Shown here: positions 1 through 11,657 of the stretch, one piece after another
Numbering within the stretch: the stretch's first letter is position 1
Layout of the letters: each line of letters begins with the position of its first letter
NCBI GenBank assembly: GCA_026874595.1
Contig: CM049308.1
Coordinates: forward strand, 213,001-277,000
DNA: 64,000 nucleotides
Direction of reading: 5' to 3'
Origin: Sipunculus nudus
Taxonomy: Eukaryota; Annelida; Sipuncula; Golfingiida; Sipunculidae
Program-made: the position numbers and the translations under genes
Notes under the pieces: model-generated
What the model saw: the letters and a program-made list of their open reading frames with translations, nothing else
What the model was told of the DNA's origin: nothing
Database searches by the model: none

Positions 1-115
1 AGCTACGCTCCCGAGGCAGCGGAAATCTTGCGCTTCTAAAGAAGCTACTGTTTTTCCCACTGCCTGCTTTGGCGGTTTATGATGCACTTAAACACCAGAT
101 GGCCTGTATGCTGAA
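1..115. other. Unassigned flank of the first R4 element
   Basis: This 115 bp stretch lies outside the recognisable repeats and has more G+C than its surroundings. A minus-strand frame is open across part of it, but it resembles no LARS2 segment I know. Its role is not determined. Confidence 0.3.
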
Positions 116-239
116 ACAAGGCCTACAGGCCTAATGCGAACCTGTGCAAGGAGATTACACCAGGTATAATGCTTCAATGCTGGACCATTACTTTTCAAGA
201 ACATGTATAACATATATATGAACAATGCAAGTACTAAAC
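116..239 (+). mobile_element. R4 family, 5' terminal segment
   Basis: The segment starts ACAAGGCCTACAGGCC and contains GCGAACCTGTG at 136-146, the inverse complement of the R4 3' end CACAGGTTCGC. It matches the starts at 7443, 29290 and 38930 along about 120 bp. It is joined abruptly to the R9 tandem array, so this copy is rearranged. Confidence 0.7.
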
Positions 240-2375
240 ACTAAACGGATGCTGTGCAAAAATGGTGGCAGGTGGTACCACCAATTTTGTGTATGGTTAA
301 GAGCTATGTGAGATCTATACACATACAAAATTTCAGGGGGTTATGTCAAACCAGTCCTGAGATATAAGCCTGAATGTCTGCAGCATATACATAAATGTAG
401 GTGGTGGCACCTGCCAAAAAATCCAGAAAGCTATCCAAGATGTATAAACATGCAAAATTTTAGGCAGATATGTCAAACCACTGCCGAGATATGAGTGATT
501 TTATCCCACAGCAAACAAACAGACGGATGCTGTGCAAAAATGATTGCAGGTTGCGCCACAAGTTTTGAGTATGATCAAGAGCTATGTGTTATCTATAAAC
601 ATGCAAAACTTTTGCCATATCAGTCAAATGGTTCCCGAGATATGAGCTTCGATGTCTGCAGCATAAATTTGAATGAAGGTGGCGAGACCTGTCATAAAAC
701 AAGAAAGCTGTCAAGAATGTATAAACCTGCAAAATTTCAGGAGGATAAGTCAAACCCAGCTGAGATATGAGTGATTTTATCCCAAGGCAGATGGACAGAT
801 GGAGGCTGTGCAAAAATGGTTGCAGGTGGCGCCACCAGATTTGCATATGATAAAGGGCTATGGGAGATCTATACACATGCAAAATTTTGGCCCAACTGGT
901 CAAACAGTTCCAGAGATATGAGCTTTGATGTCTGCAGCCAAGACGTGAATGTAGTTGGTGCCACCTGTCATAAAATCAAGAAAGCTGTCCATGATGTATA
1001 CACATGCAAAATTTGAGGTGGATAAGTCTAATCAATGCAGAGATATGAGTGTTTTTATCCCAAGGCAGATGAACAGACGGACGCTGTGCAAAAATGGTGG
1101 CAGGTGGCACCACTAATTTTGTGTATGATTAAGAGATATGTGAGATCTATACACATAAAAAATTTCAGGGGGATATGTCAAATCAGTCCTGAGATATAAG
1201 CCTGGATGTCTGCAGCGTATACATTAATGTAGGTGGCCCCTCCTGCCACAAAATCCAGAAAGCTATCCAAGATGTATAAACCTGCAATATTTTAGGCAGA
1301 TATGTCAAACCACTGCCGAGATATGAGTGATTTTATCCCACGGCAAACAAACAGATGGACACTGTGCAAAAATGTTTGCAGGTTGCGCCACCACTTTTGC
1401 GTATGATAGAAAGTTTTGTGAGATATATATACATGCAAAATTTATGCCCAATCTGTCAAATGGTTTGTGAATATGAGCTTGGATGTCTGCAGCATAAATT
1501 TGAATTAAGGTGGCACCACCTGTCATCAGATCAAGAAAGCTGTCAAGGATGTATAAACCTGCAAAATATCAGGTGGTTAAGTCAAACCACTGGCGAGAAA
1601 TGAGTGATTTTATCCAAAGGCAGACAAACAGACAGACGCTGTGCAAAAATGGTGGCAGGTGGCACCACCAATTTTGTGTATGATGATGAGCTATGTGAGA
1701 TCTATACACATGCAAAATTTCAGGGGGATATGTCAAACCAGTCCTGAGATACAAGCCTGGATGTCTGCAGCGTATACATAAATGTAGGTGGCCCCACCTG
1801 CCACTAAATCCAGAAAGCTATCCAAGATGTAGATATTTTAAGGCAGATGAACAGATGGACGCTGTGCATGAATGGTTGCAGGTGGCTCCACCAGTTTTGC
1901 GCAAAAAAAGAGCTATGGGAGATCTATACACATGCAAAATTTTGGCCCAAATGGTCAAACGGTTCCCGAGAAATGAGCTTGGATGTCTGCAGCTTAAACG
2001 TGAATGTAGGTGGCGCCACCTGTCATAAAATCAAGAAAGCTGTCCAGGATGTATACACAAGCAAAATTTCAGATGGATAAGTCCAACCAATAGTGAGATA
2101 TGAGTGTTTTCATCCCAAGGCAGTTGAACAGATGGACGCTGTGCAAAAATGGTTGCAGGTGGCGCCACCATTTTTAGTGTATTTTATAAAGCTTTCCAAG
2201 GGCTACATTTGTGCAAAATATTTAGCCTTATCGATCAAACGGTTCCCGAGATATGTGGGTTTATGTGTGGAAACAGACACACAAATGGACGCTTCGCAGA
2301 GAGGAAAGGTCAGAGGTCAACCAAAAATGAGGGTGCAGCAGTTCACATGTGACCGATCATAATTCCGCATTTTAA
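240..2375 (+). repeat. R9 core: about 279 bp tandem array with GGTGGCGCCACC palindromes
   Basis: The anchor GCTGTGCAAAAATGG or a close variant recurs near 249, 528, 804, 1081, 1357, 1636, 1860 and 2137, a period of about 278-279 bp with one shorter unit. Each unit has two diverged half-repeats of about 139 bp, and each half carries the palindrome GGTGGCGCCACC or a one-base variant. Because 279 is divisible by three, long open frames appear on both strands. They are a by-product of periodicity and I do not call them genes. The same array recurs inside the complete R9 element at 11658-13399. Confidence 0.85.
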
Positions 2376-3991
2376 ACAAGGGACCTATGGGTCACGGCGC
2401 TCAGCTGTTATATATGATAAAAAAATATGATTTAGAAATGAGGCACATGCTTGTTTTGTGTGGAAATAAATATAAGCTTTATTATGAGTTGTGGGTGTTT
2501 AGCTTATGTATGATTTTGATAGTATCTTTGGAGACAGGGAAGAGGATTGATTTCATTTATTTTATTAACAAATGGAGTGCTATTGTCACACAGATTTTGA
2601 CTTGGCCATATAACTTATAAGCAACACATATAAGAGTTTAACTATTTATTAAAAATAATTACTAATTGTTCCAAATATAATTTTTATTAAAAATAATAAG
2701 AGAATCATATGATTTTTTAAAATAAAACACAACTGAAATGATTATTAAAATAATATCAAAGAATATATTCATGAATGCATTCAGGAATACATTTTTAAAG
2801 TATTTGCGCTGGTATTCATATACTTTCATTTTTACCTGAATTCCCATTCTTATGCAAGAAATTTTATAATTAAGTACATTTTCATATTCGTATTCAAATA
2901 CATTTGCAAGTATTCGCACCATGTCTGGTATTTATTCAGTTTTCACCAAACAGTGATGTTGAGAATCCAGAATATACAAAATTCACACATTTAAATAATA
3001 ATCATAAGTACCTTGTTTTATGGCAATTATTCATATTAAAAAAAATAAATAAATGTAATATATTCATTTTGGACTAATTTCACATCAATGTACACACTAG
3101 ACACAGCAGGAATCTAGATTAATATTATCAACTGCATCTTTGTCTATCATTAATTTCCTTCATATGATCCCTAATGATTAGTAATGAATAATATGATTTA
3201 TTTTTTATCATTAAAACTGAATTGAAAAATACCATAGGTGACTGCATGGTGTTATTTGGAATACGTGACATGCTATCAATTGATACAAGATTCTTATATC
3301 ATCAGTAATTGCAAGTTAATTTCCTGTTATTATCAACTAACAAATTCCTTTTCTATTTTACTTTAATTTGTTATTAAAAACCAATAAATATTTATTATAT
3401 TTAATTTAATGTTTATTGTTAGTTAAAACTACTAGATGACTTGGGTTGGACACCTGGATCAACTGTGGCTGGCCATAAGCTGCCTGGCTGCCCCAGCAGC
3501 GTGCATAATTTGATGAAAGGTCAACAAGGTCAACATACAGGTGACTCAAGCCGGCTGGGGAGACCTAAGGTCTGACATGGTCTCATAAAAACATTAATAA
3601 AAGCTACAATTTTTGGCCAATTTCTTTCAGCTTTCTTAACTAAAAAGCTGAAATCCTTATGTGTGCATGATATGAAAATTATATCAACAGTGCTCACAGG
3701 AAACAATTGTGCCATGGTCCAAGTTTGGCAAAATTTAAGGTACTATTTTTATATTTATACTAATAACTTATAAAATTTGAAAAATTCAGAACTAATTTTG
3801 GGTATTCAATTGAATCTTGATAAAATAATGTTACATCCCTGACAAAAAATCTCTAGCTTCAGCAATCCTCTTGTTAAGGGAGTAAATATATTTCTTGATT
3901 TTTTACAAAGTGCATTATGTTTTGGCCCATAACTTAAAACAATTACGCAATACTGACATCATTTCTGGCATGTGCATAGAGAATGTATAGA

Positions 3992-5312
3992 ACTAGATGT
4001 GTCGGTAAGTCACGAATGCCCCTGTCTGGGGCAAATTAGAAACATTTGTTAAATTTTGTAAAATATTTTTAGGTTCAGGAGGTGTTGTATGGTCAAAAGT
4101 AGGTCAAGAAGGGTAAAATGCAAACTCGATCTGTAACGGGTCATTATCAAGGAACACACCAAAAATCAGGGCAGTATGCAGGCATTGTGAAAAAAAGTCC
4201 ATACATGTGCATTTTTCATAAAAATTTTTGTCTTTCATGAAATTTTCTATGTTCAGGATCTGTCATATGGTCAAAAATAGGTTAACTGGGACGAAACGCG
4301 AACTCGACCTGTAAGTGGTCATTATGCGCCCACAGACCAAACATTGGACCAGTATCTGTAAGCATTGCATTGTGAAACTAGAATATTAGCAAAAGCTGGT
4401 AATCAGTTATAAATTTAAATTGGAGAGGTATGTACCATGTTTTATAACAATCCACCAAATGCTTCCTGAGAAATATCCCCCCAAGTTTTTTTTCTATACT
4501 AAGCTCTGTGACCTTGGAAAGTAGGTCAAGACCACCCATCTTTGAACCTGACCAAGATTTTGTAAATATGATGCAAAAGCACTGAAGTAATGAAGTTCCT
4601 TAGTTGAATACCTTTGGAGATATCCTGCACAAAGGCCAAAATTGAAAAATCCGATAAAATTTCATTAAAAAATCAGAAATTGCAGGTGACGCCACCAAAA
4701 TTGTGCAGCACGTACAGACCATCAGTCCCGATGATCATAGTAAGTTTTGTGAAAATCCACACAATGGTTCCTGAGATATAAGCTTCTGAGTGTTTTTCTA
4801 TAATCAGCTCTAAAATGTAAAAAAAAGGGGCAAGGTCACCCATCTTCGAACTTGATCGAGATTTTATCGATATACATCTTCACTGATGAAATAAAATTCC
4901 AACAGTGAATCCTTGTAGAGATATCCCGCTCACAAGGTAAAAGTTAACAGACGCGGAACGGACGGACAGACGGACGGACACCCGACAGACAGATGGACGG
5001 ATAGACGGACAGCTTGGGTGACGACAATAGCCCATCAGCCTATGAGCTGAGGGCTAAAAATGGCTGTACATGTACATTTGTCATGAAAATTTATATTTTT
5101 CATGAAATTTTCTATGTTTAGGAGCCGTAAAACAATCAAAAGTAGGTCAACCGGGAAGAAACGCGAACTCGATCTGTAACTGGTCATTATCTGCATACAC
5201 ACCAAAAATCAGGCCAATATCTGCAGGCACTGTGAAAAAAAGTACAACTGGAAGAACGGAAGGACGGACATGGGTAAAACTATATGCCCCAGCCACTTTG
5301 TGGCGGGGGCAT
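3992..5312 (+). mobile_element. R2 element nested in R1
   Basis: It begins ACTAGATGTGTCGG and soon shows TGCCCCTGTCTGGGGCA. It ends with a hairpin TGCCCC-AGCCAC-TTT-GTGGC-GGGGGCA followed by TAAAAA, preceded by a GGAC-rich tract. The R1 host without it is seen at 37640-37690 and 61410-61450 (GTATAGAAAAATATGTATATT). Here the same sequence is interrupted between the A's. The interior contains two or three diverged copies of a module including ACGCGAACTCGA. It is non-coding. Confidence 0.82.
4377..5055 (+). mobile_element. R3 element nested in R2 (third level)
   Basis: It starts ACTAGAATATTAGC and ends GCTGAGGGCT followed by AAAAA, after a GGAC/ACGG-rich tract at 4950-5012. The last 27 bases form the hairpin AGCCC-A-TCAGC / GCTGA-GGGCT. 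The R2 sequence resumes on both sides (GCATTGTGAA before, AAAAATGGCTG after). The interior carries CAGGTGACGCCACC, a variant of the GGTGGCGCCACC palindrome also found in R9. Confidence 0.8.
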
Positions 5313-6315
5313 AAAAATAGGTATATTATATATGATTAAAGTCAGATCAGTGGTTTTGATATTAGGCAGTCTTGAAGTGTAACAATGGGTTTTTAATGGA
5401 AAAATGAAGTTTTTCATTAATATCTCGAAGGTATTAAGTCCTAGTGACCAAATTCTTGGCTTTGTAGGGGATTTTGGAGACATCTAATTGTATGCCAAAT
5501 TTTAGGAACTGAGAGCTGAAGCTGGGGAGCTGAGCTCTTGCAAACTGCATAACACTAGCTTGATGTAAGCAATATGTTACATGGTGTTTGTAAACTTGAA
5601 AAAATCTACAGTTTTTGATCAACTGGTTTAAAATTTTTGGTGTTAACAGACAAAATGTTAACAAAAACATGCTGTGAAAATTTAATCCACAGTACTTACA
5701 GGAAAAAAACGTGCCATGGTCAAAGTTGGGCAAAATTTAAGGTACCAATTTTTTATTTTTGTTAATATTTAAAAAAATTTAAAAGATTTTGATCTAATTT
5801 TGGGTATACAATTTAATTTTGATTAATTAAAGTTATATTACTGGAAAAAAGGTCCATAGCTTTAACATTTTTTTGTGTTAAGTGATCAAATATCATTCCT
5901 GAATTTTTACAAAATGCATTATGTTTGGGCCCATAACTTTTTTAAATTAAATAATACAGACATAATTTCTGGCATGTACATAGGAACTATATAGGGGAAT
6001 ATTTATGGTAAATATGAGGAAAAACAGGTGAGTAGTTTTGATATCAGGCAGCCCTAAAGTGTGAAAATAGGTTTTTAATAAAAAATTGAGGTTTTTCCTT
6101 AATTTCTCAAAGGAACGAAATCCCAAAGACCCAGTTTTCGTCTTGGTAGGAGATCTTGGGGACATCTAACATTATGCCGAATTTTGGATTCCTAGGTCTT
6201 ACGGTTTCAAAACATGCCACATCTACGGACGGACGGACGGACAGACATACGGCAAGACAGACGGACGGACGACGGACCATGACTGTAGCTCAGATGACTT
6301 ATAGTCAGCTGAGCT

Positions 6316-6431
6316 AAAAATTCTGCCCAGTGGTTATGGAGGAGTTCTCCAGAAACCTTTGCGGCAATGGCTGTAGTGTCGGCATCCGACTGAAAACATA
6401 GTTTCCGCAAAACTCTGTTTTGGCGGATACA
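6316..6431 (+). mobile_element. R9 family, 3' terminal segment
   Basis: This is the distal part of the R9 copy split by R1. It ends with a GTTTCCGC...GGCGGATAC arm pair followed by AATGATTG. The corresponding intact end is at 13290-13399, where GTATCCGC pairs exactly with GCGGATAC. Confidence 0.7.
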
Positions 6432-7442
6432 ATGATTGTAGTTCGTACCATCAGTCTTATATACAACAAGAGTTACATAAATATGCCCAATTACAGACTG
6501 ATATGTCAAACCCCTCCTTAGAAATAGGCAGGCACATACACTGCAAAACTCAATGTAGGTGGCACCACCTGTCTTGTAAATAAGAATACCATCAAAGATG
6601 CATAGACAGGTCAAAAAATCAGTCCAATACATCAAACTTACTCATAGTTTGATGCACTGGGCTGACAAGGCTTAGGTGAGTAAGGCAGTTGCCCCTGAGT
6701 GACCTGTGACAAATTGCTGCCTCAAGCTACTGGACTGAGTGAACTTTTGACCTGTACCTGGCTGCACTGAGTGAACTCTTGATCTATTGCATAATCTGAC
6801 ACAGTTGGCAGTCTGTCAAAGCTATAAACAGATTCAGGCTGAACTTTGGTGCCAAATATGATGAAGTGAGCAGTCTTCCAAAGCTATAAATAGAATGCAG
6901 CTACTGCACTGAGTGAACTCTTGACCTATACCTGGCTGCACTTCTTCCAATCCTGGAACTGTGCCAAAACTATTTATAGAGCTGACATCATCAATTATTA
7001 CGGATCCATACTGAATGCAAAATTAAAATACAGATATATCTCATTGATGGCAAAGTCCTGAAATAATTTGAGTAGGGATACCAATAATTTATAATCCACG
7101 TACAGTTGTCTTTATATAGCCACAGAGAGCTGAATATCCATGATTGTAACATTATCCGGTATTATGAATAACTTAAATCATAAATCTAAATTTTTTAAAA
7201 GCTTTGAAAAAAACTTTCTTGTCAATATTAACCAAAGATAACCTGAAATCTAAATGTCTAGTGGCATGTAACAGATATTGATAAACTGGTGCCAGGCTAG
7301 ATGTAACAGCATAACACAGCTAACATATATGGTAAAATGACTCAATTCAATCTCCATAATTCAGCCAAAAATCATTCATGTGGAACCATTAATGACAATT
7401 ATTATAAGAATTATTGTATGGATTATTCTTGTAAAATATTTA
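6432..7442 (+). repeat. R4 internal sequence
   Basis: The segment matches other R4 copies (13400-14600, 29470-31900, 56770-58900). It contains short imperfect repeats built on CTGAGTGAACTCTTGACCT at 6730-6950. No coding potential is recognised. Confidence 0.7.
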
Positions 7443-7814
7443 ACAAGGCCTACAGGCCTAATGCGAACCTGTGCAATGAGATTACACCAGGTATAATGCT
7501 TCAATGCTGGACCATTACTTTTCAAGAACATGTGTAACATGTATATGAACAATGCAAGTACTAAACACTTAGAACAAGAAACAATGAAACAAGATGACCA
7601 GAGGTCACGCGCTTGCCGGAAATGGAAATGATACAGACAGATAGACAGAGAGTGCATGTAGAAACAGTCATATGAATGAGCAACATTGTGGGGGCAGCAG
7701 AAACGGATAATATGTTTATTTATGCATGCTGACCTTTAACAGCTGCATATCTTTCTAGTGTAAAAGGGACCAAGTTCAAAATTTTTTCATGAAATCCCGT
7801 TAATCTCGTTTGAC

Positions 7815-8870
7815 AAGAAGCTGTGAGACGTTTTCAGGTTTGTCATGTCAAGCTGGGCAAATGATATGAAATGCCGAAAACTAGACCTGTCTAGCTATAA
7901 AAGCCGCTGAGTTGTAAGCATTTGCATGAAATCTCGTGTTTTCTGGTTTGACGGGAAATGGTGCGAGCTTTGGCAAGATTTCGAGTTTTGTCATGTCAGG
8001 TTTGTCAAATATTACAAAATGCCGGAAACTAGACCTGTCTAGCTGCAAAAGTCGCCGTGTTATCAGCATTTACGTGAAATCATGTTTTTTTCTCGCTTGA
8101 CGAGATATAGTACGAGATTTGGCAAGACGAGCAGTTTTATTATGTCAAGAGGGCCAAACATTACGAAATGGCGAAAACTAGATCCGTCTAGCTGTAAAAG
8201 TCGCCGAGTTATAAGCATTTCTGTGTACCCTCGTGTTTTCTCGTTTGATGATATATGGTGCAGGATTTGGCCAGTCTTGTAGATTTGTCATATCAAACTC
8301 TCTAAATGTTATGAAATGGCGAAAACTACATCTGTCTAGCTGTAAAAGTCGCCGAGTTATTAGCATTTCTGTGAAATCTCCTTTTTATCGTTTGACGAGA
8401 TATGGTGCGAGATTTGGCCAGTCTTGCAGGTTTGTCATGTCAAGCCGTCCAAATGTTAATGAATGCCTAAAACTAGACCTGTCTAGCCGTGAAAGTCGCC
8501 GACTTATATGCATTTCTGTGAAATCTCGTTTTTCCACATTTGACCAGATATAGTGCGAGATTTCGCCAAGTATCGCAGTTTTACTATGTCAAGTTGGCCT
8601 AATGTTACCAAATGCCAAAAACTAGACCTGAGTAGCTGTAAAAGTCGCCTAGTTATAAGCATTTCCATGATATCTTGTTTTTTTCTCGCTTGACGAGATA
8701 TGGTGCGAGATTTGGCCTGATTTCTTTTCTGGCGTTTCAAGCTGGTCATATGTTATGAAATGCCGAAAACTAGACCTGTGTAGCTGTAAAAGTCTCCGAG
8801 TTATAAGCATTTCCGTGAAATCTCGTTTGACGATAAACCGAGCGAAATTTGACGAGACTTGCAATTGAAT
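7815..8870 (+). repeat. R11 core: about 150 bp tandem array, first unit
   Basis: About seven diverged copies recur with a period near 150 bp, recognised by GTCGCCGAGTTATAAGCATT (near 8195, 8345, 8645 and 8790, with variants elsewhere) and TCTCGTTTGACGAGAT. The second motif contains a small inverted repeat CTCGT-TTG-ACGAG. Both strands stay open because 150 is divisible by three; this is not treated as coding. Confidence 0.85.
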
Positions 8871-9959
8871 GACTTAGAACCAAGGGGAAGCAGCCTTATG
8901 CAAAAAACTAGACCCTTGAAACATAAATATTAACCGAGATAGAAACCAAAAACTGCATATTTTCAGATCGTCAAGTTTAACCCACAAATTTGGTAACCAT
9001 GGTAACGGCAGCACAAAGCTACATGTGCGGAGGAATAAGCCAATGTTCCTAGTTTAAGATACAACGATAAAAATTGTGCCATGTTGAAAAATTATTTTAG
9101 ATATTGCAGAAAAATGATATGTTACAGTGTTTCAGGTACCACGCCCCCTGGTGGCTATTTCCAAAAAATGAAAAACTGATTTCGAGATATTTATAAATAA
9201 CACAAAATATATCAATTTCAAAGCCATTGTTAAAAAAATGCAACCTGTAGGTCATATTTAATGAAATCTCGAAGACTCTCATTTGATGAGAAATGGTGCG
9301 AGATTTGGCAAGACTTTCAGTTTTATCATGTCAAGCTGCCTATAAGGTACATAATGACCAAAACCAGACGTCTGTAGCTTAAAAATTGACAAAGTTACAA
9401 AAAATGGTCGTGTTATTTCCAATTTCCATGATTTTTGCCCAAAAATGTAACCATGGTAACGGCAAATTTAAGAAAGCTACATGTCAAAAGAAAGGCCAGG
9501 TGATGACGAAAAAAATGAGCTATTGCAGAAGTGGATAAGCCTATTTATGGCGAAGTTATAGTGCAAAAACAGTTAACCATACCTGTCGTGACCTTGACCC
9601 TTGACCTTGGAGCAATGTTGACCAAAAACAATAGGGCACCTAGAAATCGGTTTGTCAATCAAGCCTGTCAGTTTCAAGTTGATTGATGCAAAAGTGTGGC
9701 CTGGAGAGTCGTGACAAACAAACAAACAAGATGACCAGAGGTCACGCGCTTGCCGGAAATGGAAATGATACAGACAGATAGACAGAGAGTGCATGTAGAA
9801 ACAGTCATATGAATGAGCAAAATTATGGGGGCAGCAGAAACGGATAATATGTTTATTTATGCATGCTGACCTTTAACAGCTGCATATCTTTCTAGTGTAA
9901 AAGGGACCATGTTCAAAATTTTTTCATGAAATTCCGTTAATCTCGTTTGACAAGAAGCA

Positions 9960-11085
9960 GTGAGACGTTTTCAGGTTTGTCATGTCAAGCTGGCCAAATG
10001 ATATGAAATGCCGAAAACTAGACCTGTCTAGCTGTAAAACTCGCCGAGTTATAAGCATTTCCGTGAAATCTCGTGTTTTCTCGTTTGACGAGATAGGGTG
10101 CGAGATTTGGCCTGACTTGCACATCTATCGTGTCAAGCTGGTCATGTGGAAGGAAATGCCGGAAGCCAGACCTGTCTAGCTGTAAAACTGGCCGAGTTAT
10201 AAGCATTTCCGTGAAATTTCGTGTTTTCTCGTTTGACGAGATACGGTGCAAGATTTTGCCAGACTTGCATATCTGTCGTGTCAAGCTGGTCTAGTGGAAC
10301 TAAATGCCGAAAACCAGACGTGTCTAGCTGTAAAACTGGCCCAGTTATAAGCATTTCCGTGAAATCCTGTGTTTTCTCGTTTGACGAGATACGGTGCGAG
10401 ATTTGGCCTGTCTTGCAGCTCTGTCGTGTCAAGATTGTTTGGTGGAACGAAATGCCGAAAACCAGACCTGTCTAGCTGTAAAAGTCGCCGAGTTATAAGC
10501 ATTTCCGCGAAGTTTTGTTTTTTCTCGTTTGACGAGATATGGCGCGAGATTTGGCGTGACTTTCAGTTCTGTCGTGTCAAGCTTGTCATGTGGAACAAAA
10601 TGCCGAAAACTAGATCTGCCTAGCTTAAAAACTGACAAAGTTACAAAAAAATGGTCGTGTTATTTCCAATTTCCATGATTTTTGCCCAAAAAATGTAACC
10701 ATGGTAACGGCACTTGCATATCTGTCGTGTCAAGCTGGTCTAGTGGAACTAAATGCCGAAAACCAGACGTGTCTAGCTCACTGTAAAACTGGCCCAGTTA
10801 TAAGCATTTCCGTGAAATCCCGTGTTTTCTCGTTTGACGAGATACGGTGCGAGATTTGGCCTGTCTTGCAGCTCTGTCGTGTCAAGCTTGATTGGTGGAA
10901 CGAAATGCCGAAAACCAGACCTGTTCAGCTGTAAAAGTCGCCGAGTTATGAGCATTTCTGCGAAGTCTCGTTTTTTCTCGTTTGACGAGATATGGCGCGA
11001 GATTTGGCGTGACTTTCAGTTCTGTCGTGTCAAGCTGGTCATGTGGAACAAAATGCCGAAAACTAGATCTGCCTAGCTTAAAAAC
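9960..11085 (+). repeat. R11 core: about 150 bp tandem array, second unit
   Basis: This is the same 150 bp monomer as in the first R11 unit. It is interrupted near 10625-10712 by the R11 distal spacer (CCATGGTAACGGCA) and then resumes to about 11085. The partial internal repetition of spacer plus monomers suggests unequal exchange inside the array. Confidence 0.8.
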
Positions 11086-11415
11086 TGACAAAGTTACAAA
11101 AAATGGTCGTGTTATTTCCAATTTCCATGATTTTTGCCCAAAAAATGTAACCATGGTAACGGCAAATTTAAGTAAGCTACATGTCAAAAGAAAGGCCAGG
11201 TGATGACGAAAAAAAATGAGCTATTGCAGAAGTGGATACGCCTATTTATGGCGAAGTTATAGTGCAAAAACCGTTAACCATACCTGTCGTGACCTTGACC
11301 CTTGACCTTGGAGCAATGTTGACCAAAAACAATAGGGCACCTAGAAATCGGTTTGTCAATCAAGCCTGTAAGTTTCAAGTTGATTGATGCAAAAGTGTGG
11401 CCTGGAGAGTCGTGA

Positions 11416-11480
11416 CAAACAAACAAACAAACAAACAAACAATCAAACAAACAAACAAACAAACAAACAAAGAGACAAAC
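11416..11480 (+). repeat. (CAAA)n microsatellite
   Basis: CAAA repeats with a few substitutions form the tail of the R11 body before its terminal hairpins. A much shorter CAAA run occupies the equivalent place at 9716-9728. Confidence 0.9.
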
Positions 11481-11657
11481 AGACATACGCAACTGACGAA
11501 CATGCTTGCCGAAATCGAAGATTTCCGGCAAGCAACAAAGAGACAAAGAGACAGAGAGACATACGCAACTGACGAACATGCTTGCCGAAATCGAAGATTT
11601 CCGGCAAGCAACAAACATCACTGCTTCAATTCTGGCATGGGTGCACACAACACAAAA

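Larger units (their letters stand above)
2376..6315 (+). mobile_element. R1 element, enlarged by nested R2 and R3 insertions
   Basis: It starts ACAAGGGACCTATGGG and contains CGCTCAGCTG near the 5' end. It ends with GTCAGCTGAGCT after a (ACGG)n tract at 6224-6275. The terminal part folds as AGCTCAG-A-TGAC / GTCA-G-CTGAGCT. An empty site exists at 13270-13310, where the same R9/R4 flank reads TTTTAAAAATTCTACCCAG without the element. The filled copy reads TTTTAA before and AAAAATTCTGCCCAG after it. Removing the nested R2 leaves about 2.6 kb, the size of the clean copy at 36026-38684. No protein-coding capacity was recognised. Confidence 0.88.
7589..11609 (+). mobile_element. R11 element, head-to-tail dimer
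   Basis: It begins ACAAGATGACCAGAGG, with GCTTGCCGGAAAT at 7611-7623. It ends with ATTTCCGGCAAGC, the exact inverse complement. The last 30 bp form the hairpin GCTTGCCGAAATC-GAA-GATTTCCGGCAAGC. A second 5' end (ACAAGATGACC, with GCTTGCCGGAAAT at 9748-9760) lies inside at 9726, joined directly to the first unit's (CAAA)n tail, so unit one has no terminal hairpin. The terminal hairpin block is itself duplicated (11504-11533 and 11580-11609). The empty site is visible in R4 copies near 29415 and 39070. Confidence 0.85.

Noticed and set aside
495-2362. Series of 60-90 codon open frames on both strands with similar peptides
   Set aside because: They follow the 279 bp period of the R9 array, appear on both strands, and share no start, splice or codon-use signal. 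Periodic satellite DNA explains them.
6207-6635. 142-codon minus-strand frame with RPSVRLSCRMSVRPSVRR
   Set aside because: The Arg-Pro-Ser-Val repeats are translation of the ACGG microsatellite, and the frame spans three different repeats.
7815-11085. CRISPR-like array
   Set aside because: The units are 150 bp diverged tandem repeats without unique spacers, in eukaryotic DNA.
11274-11648. Cys/Val/Leu-rich frame resembling a membrane protein
   Set aside because: It is translation of the (CAAA)n tract and R11 end.
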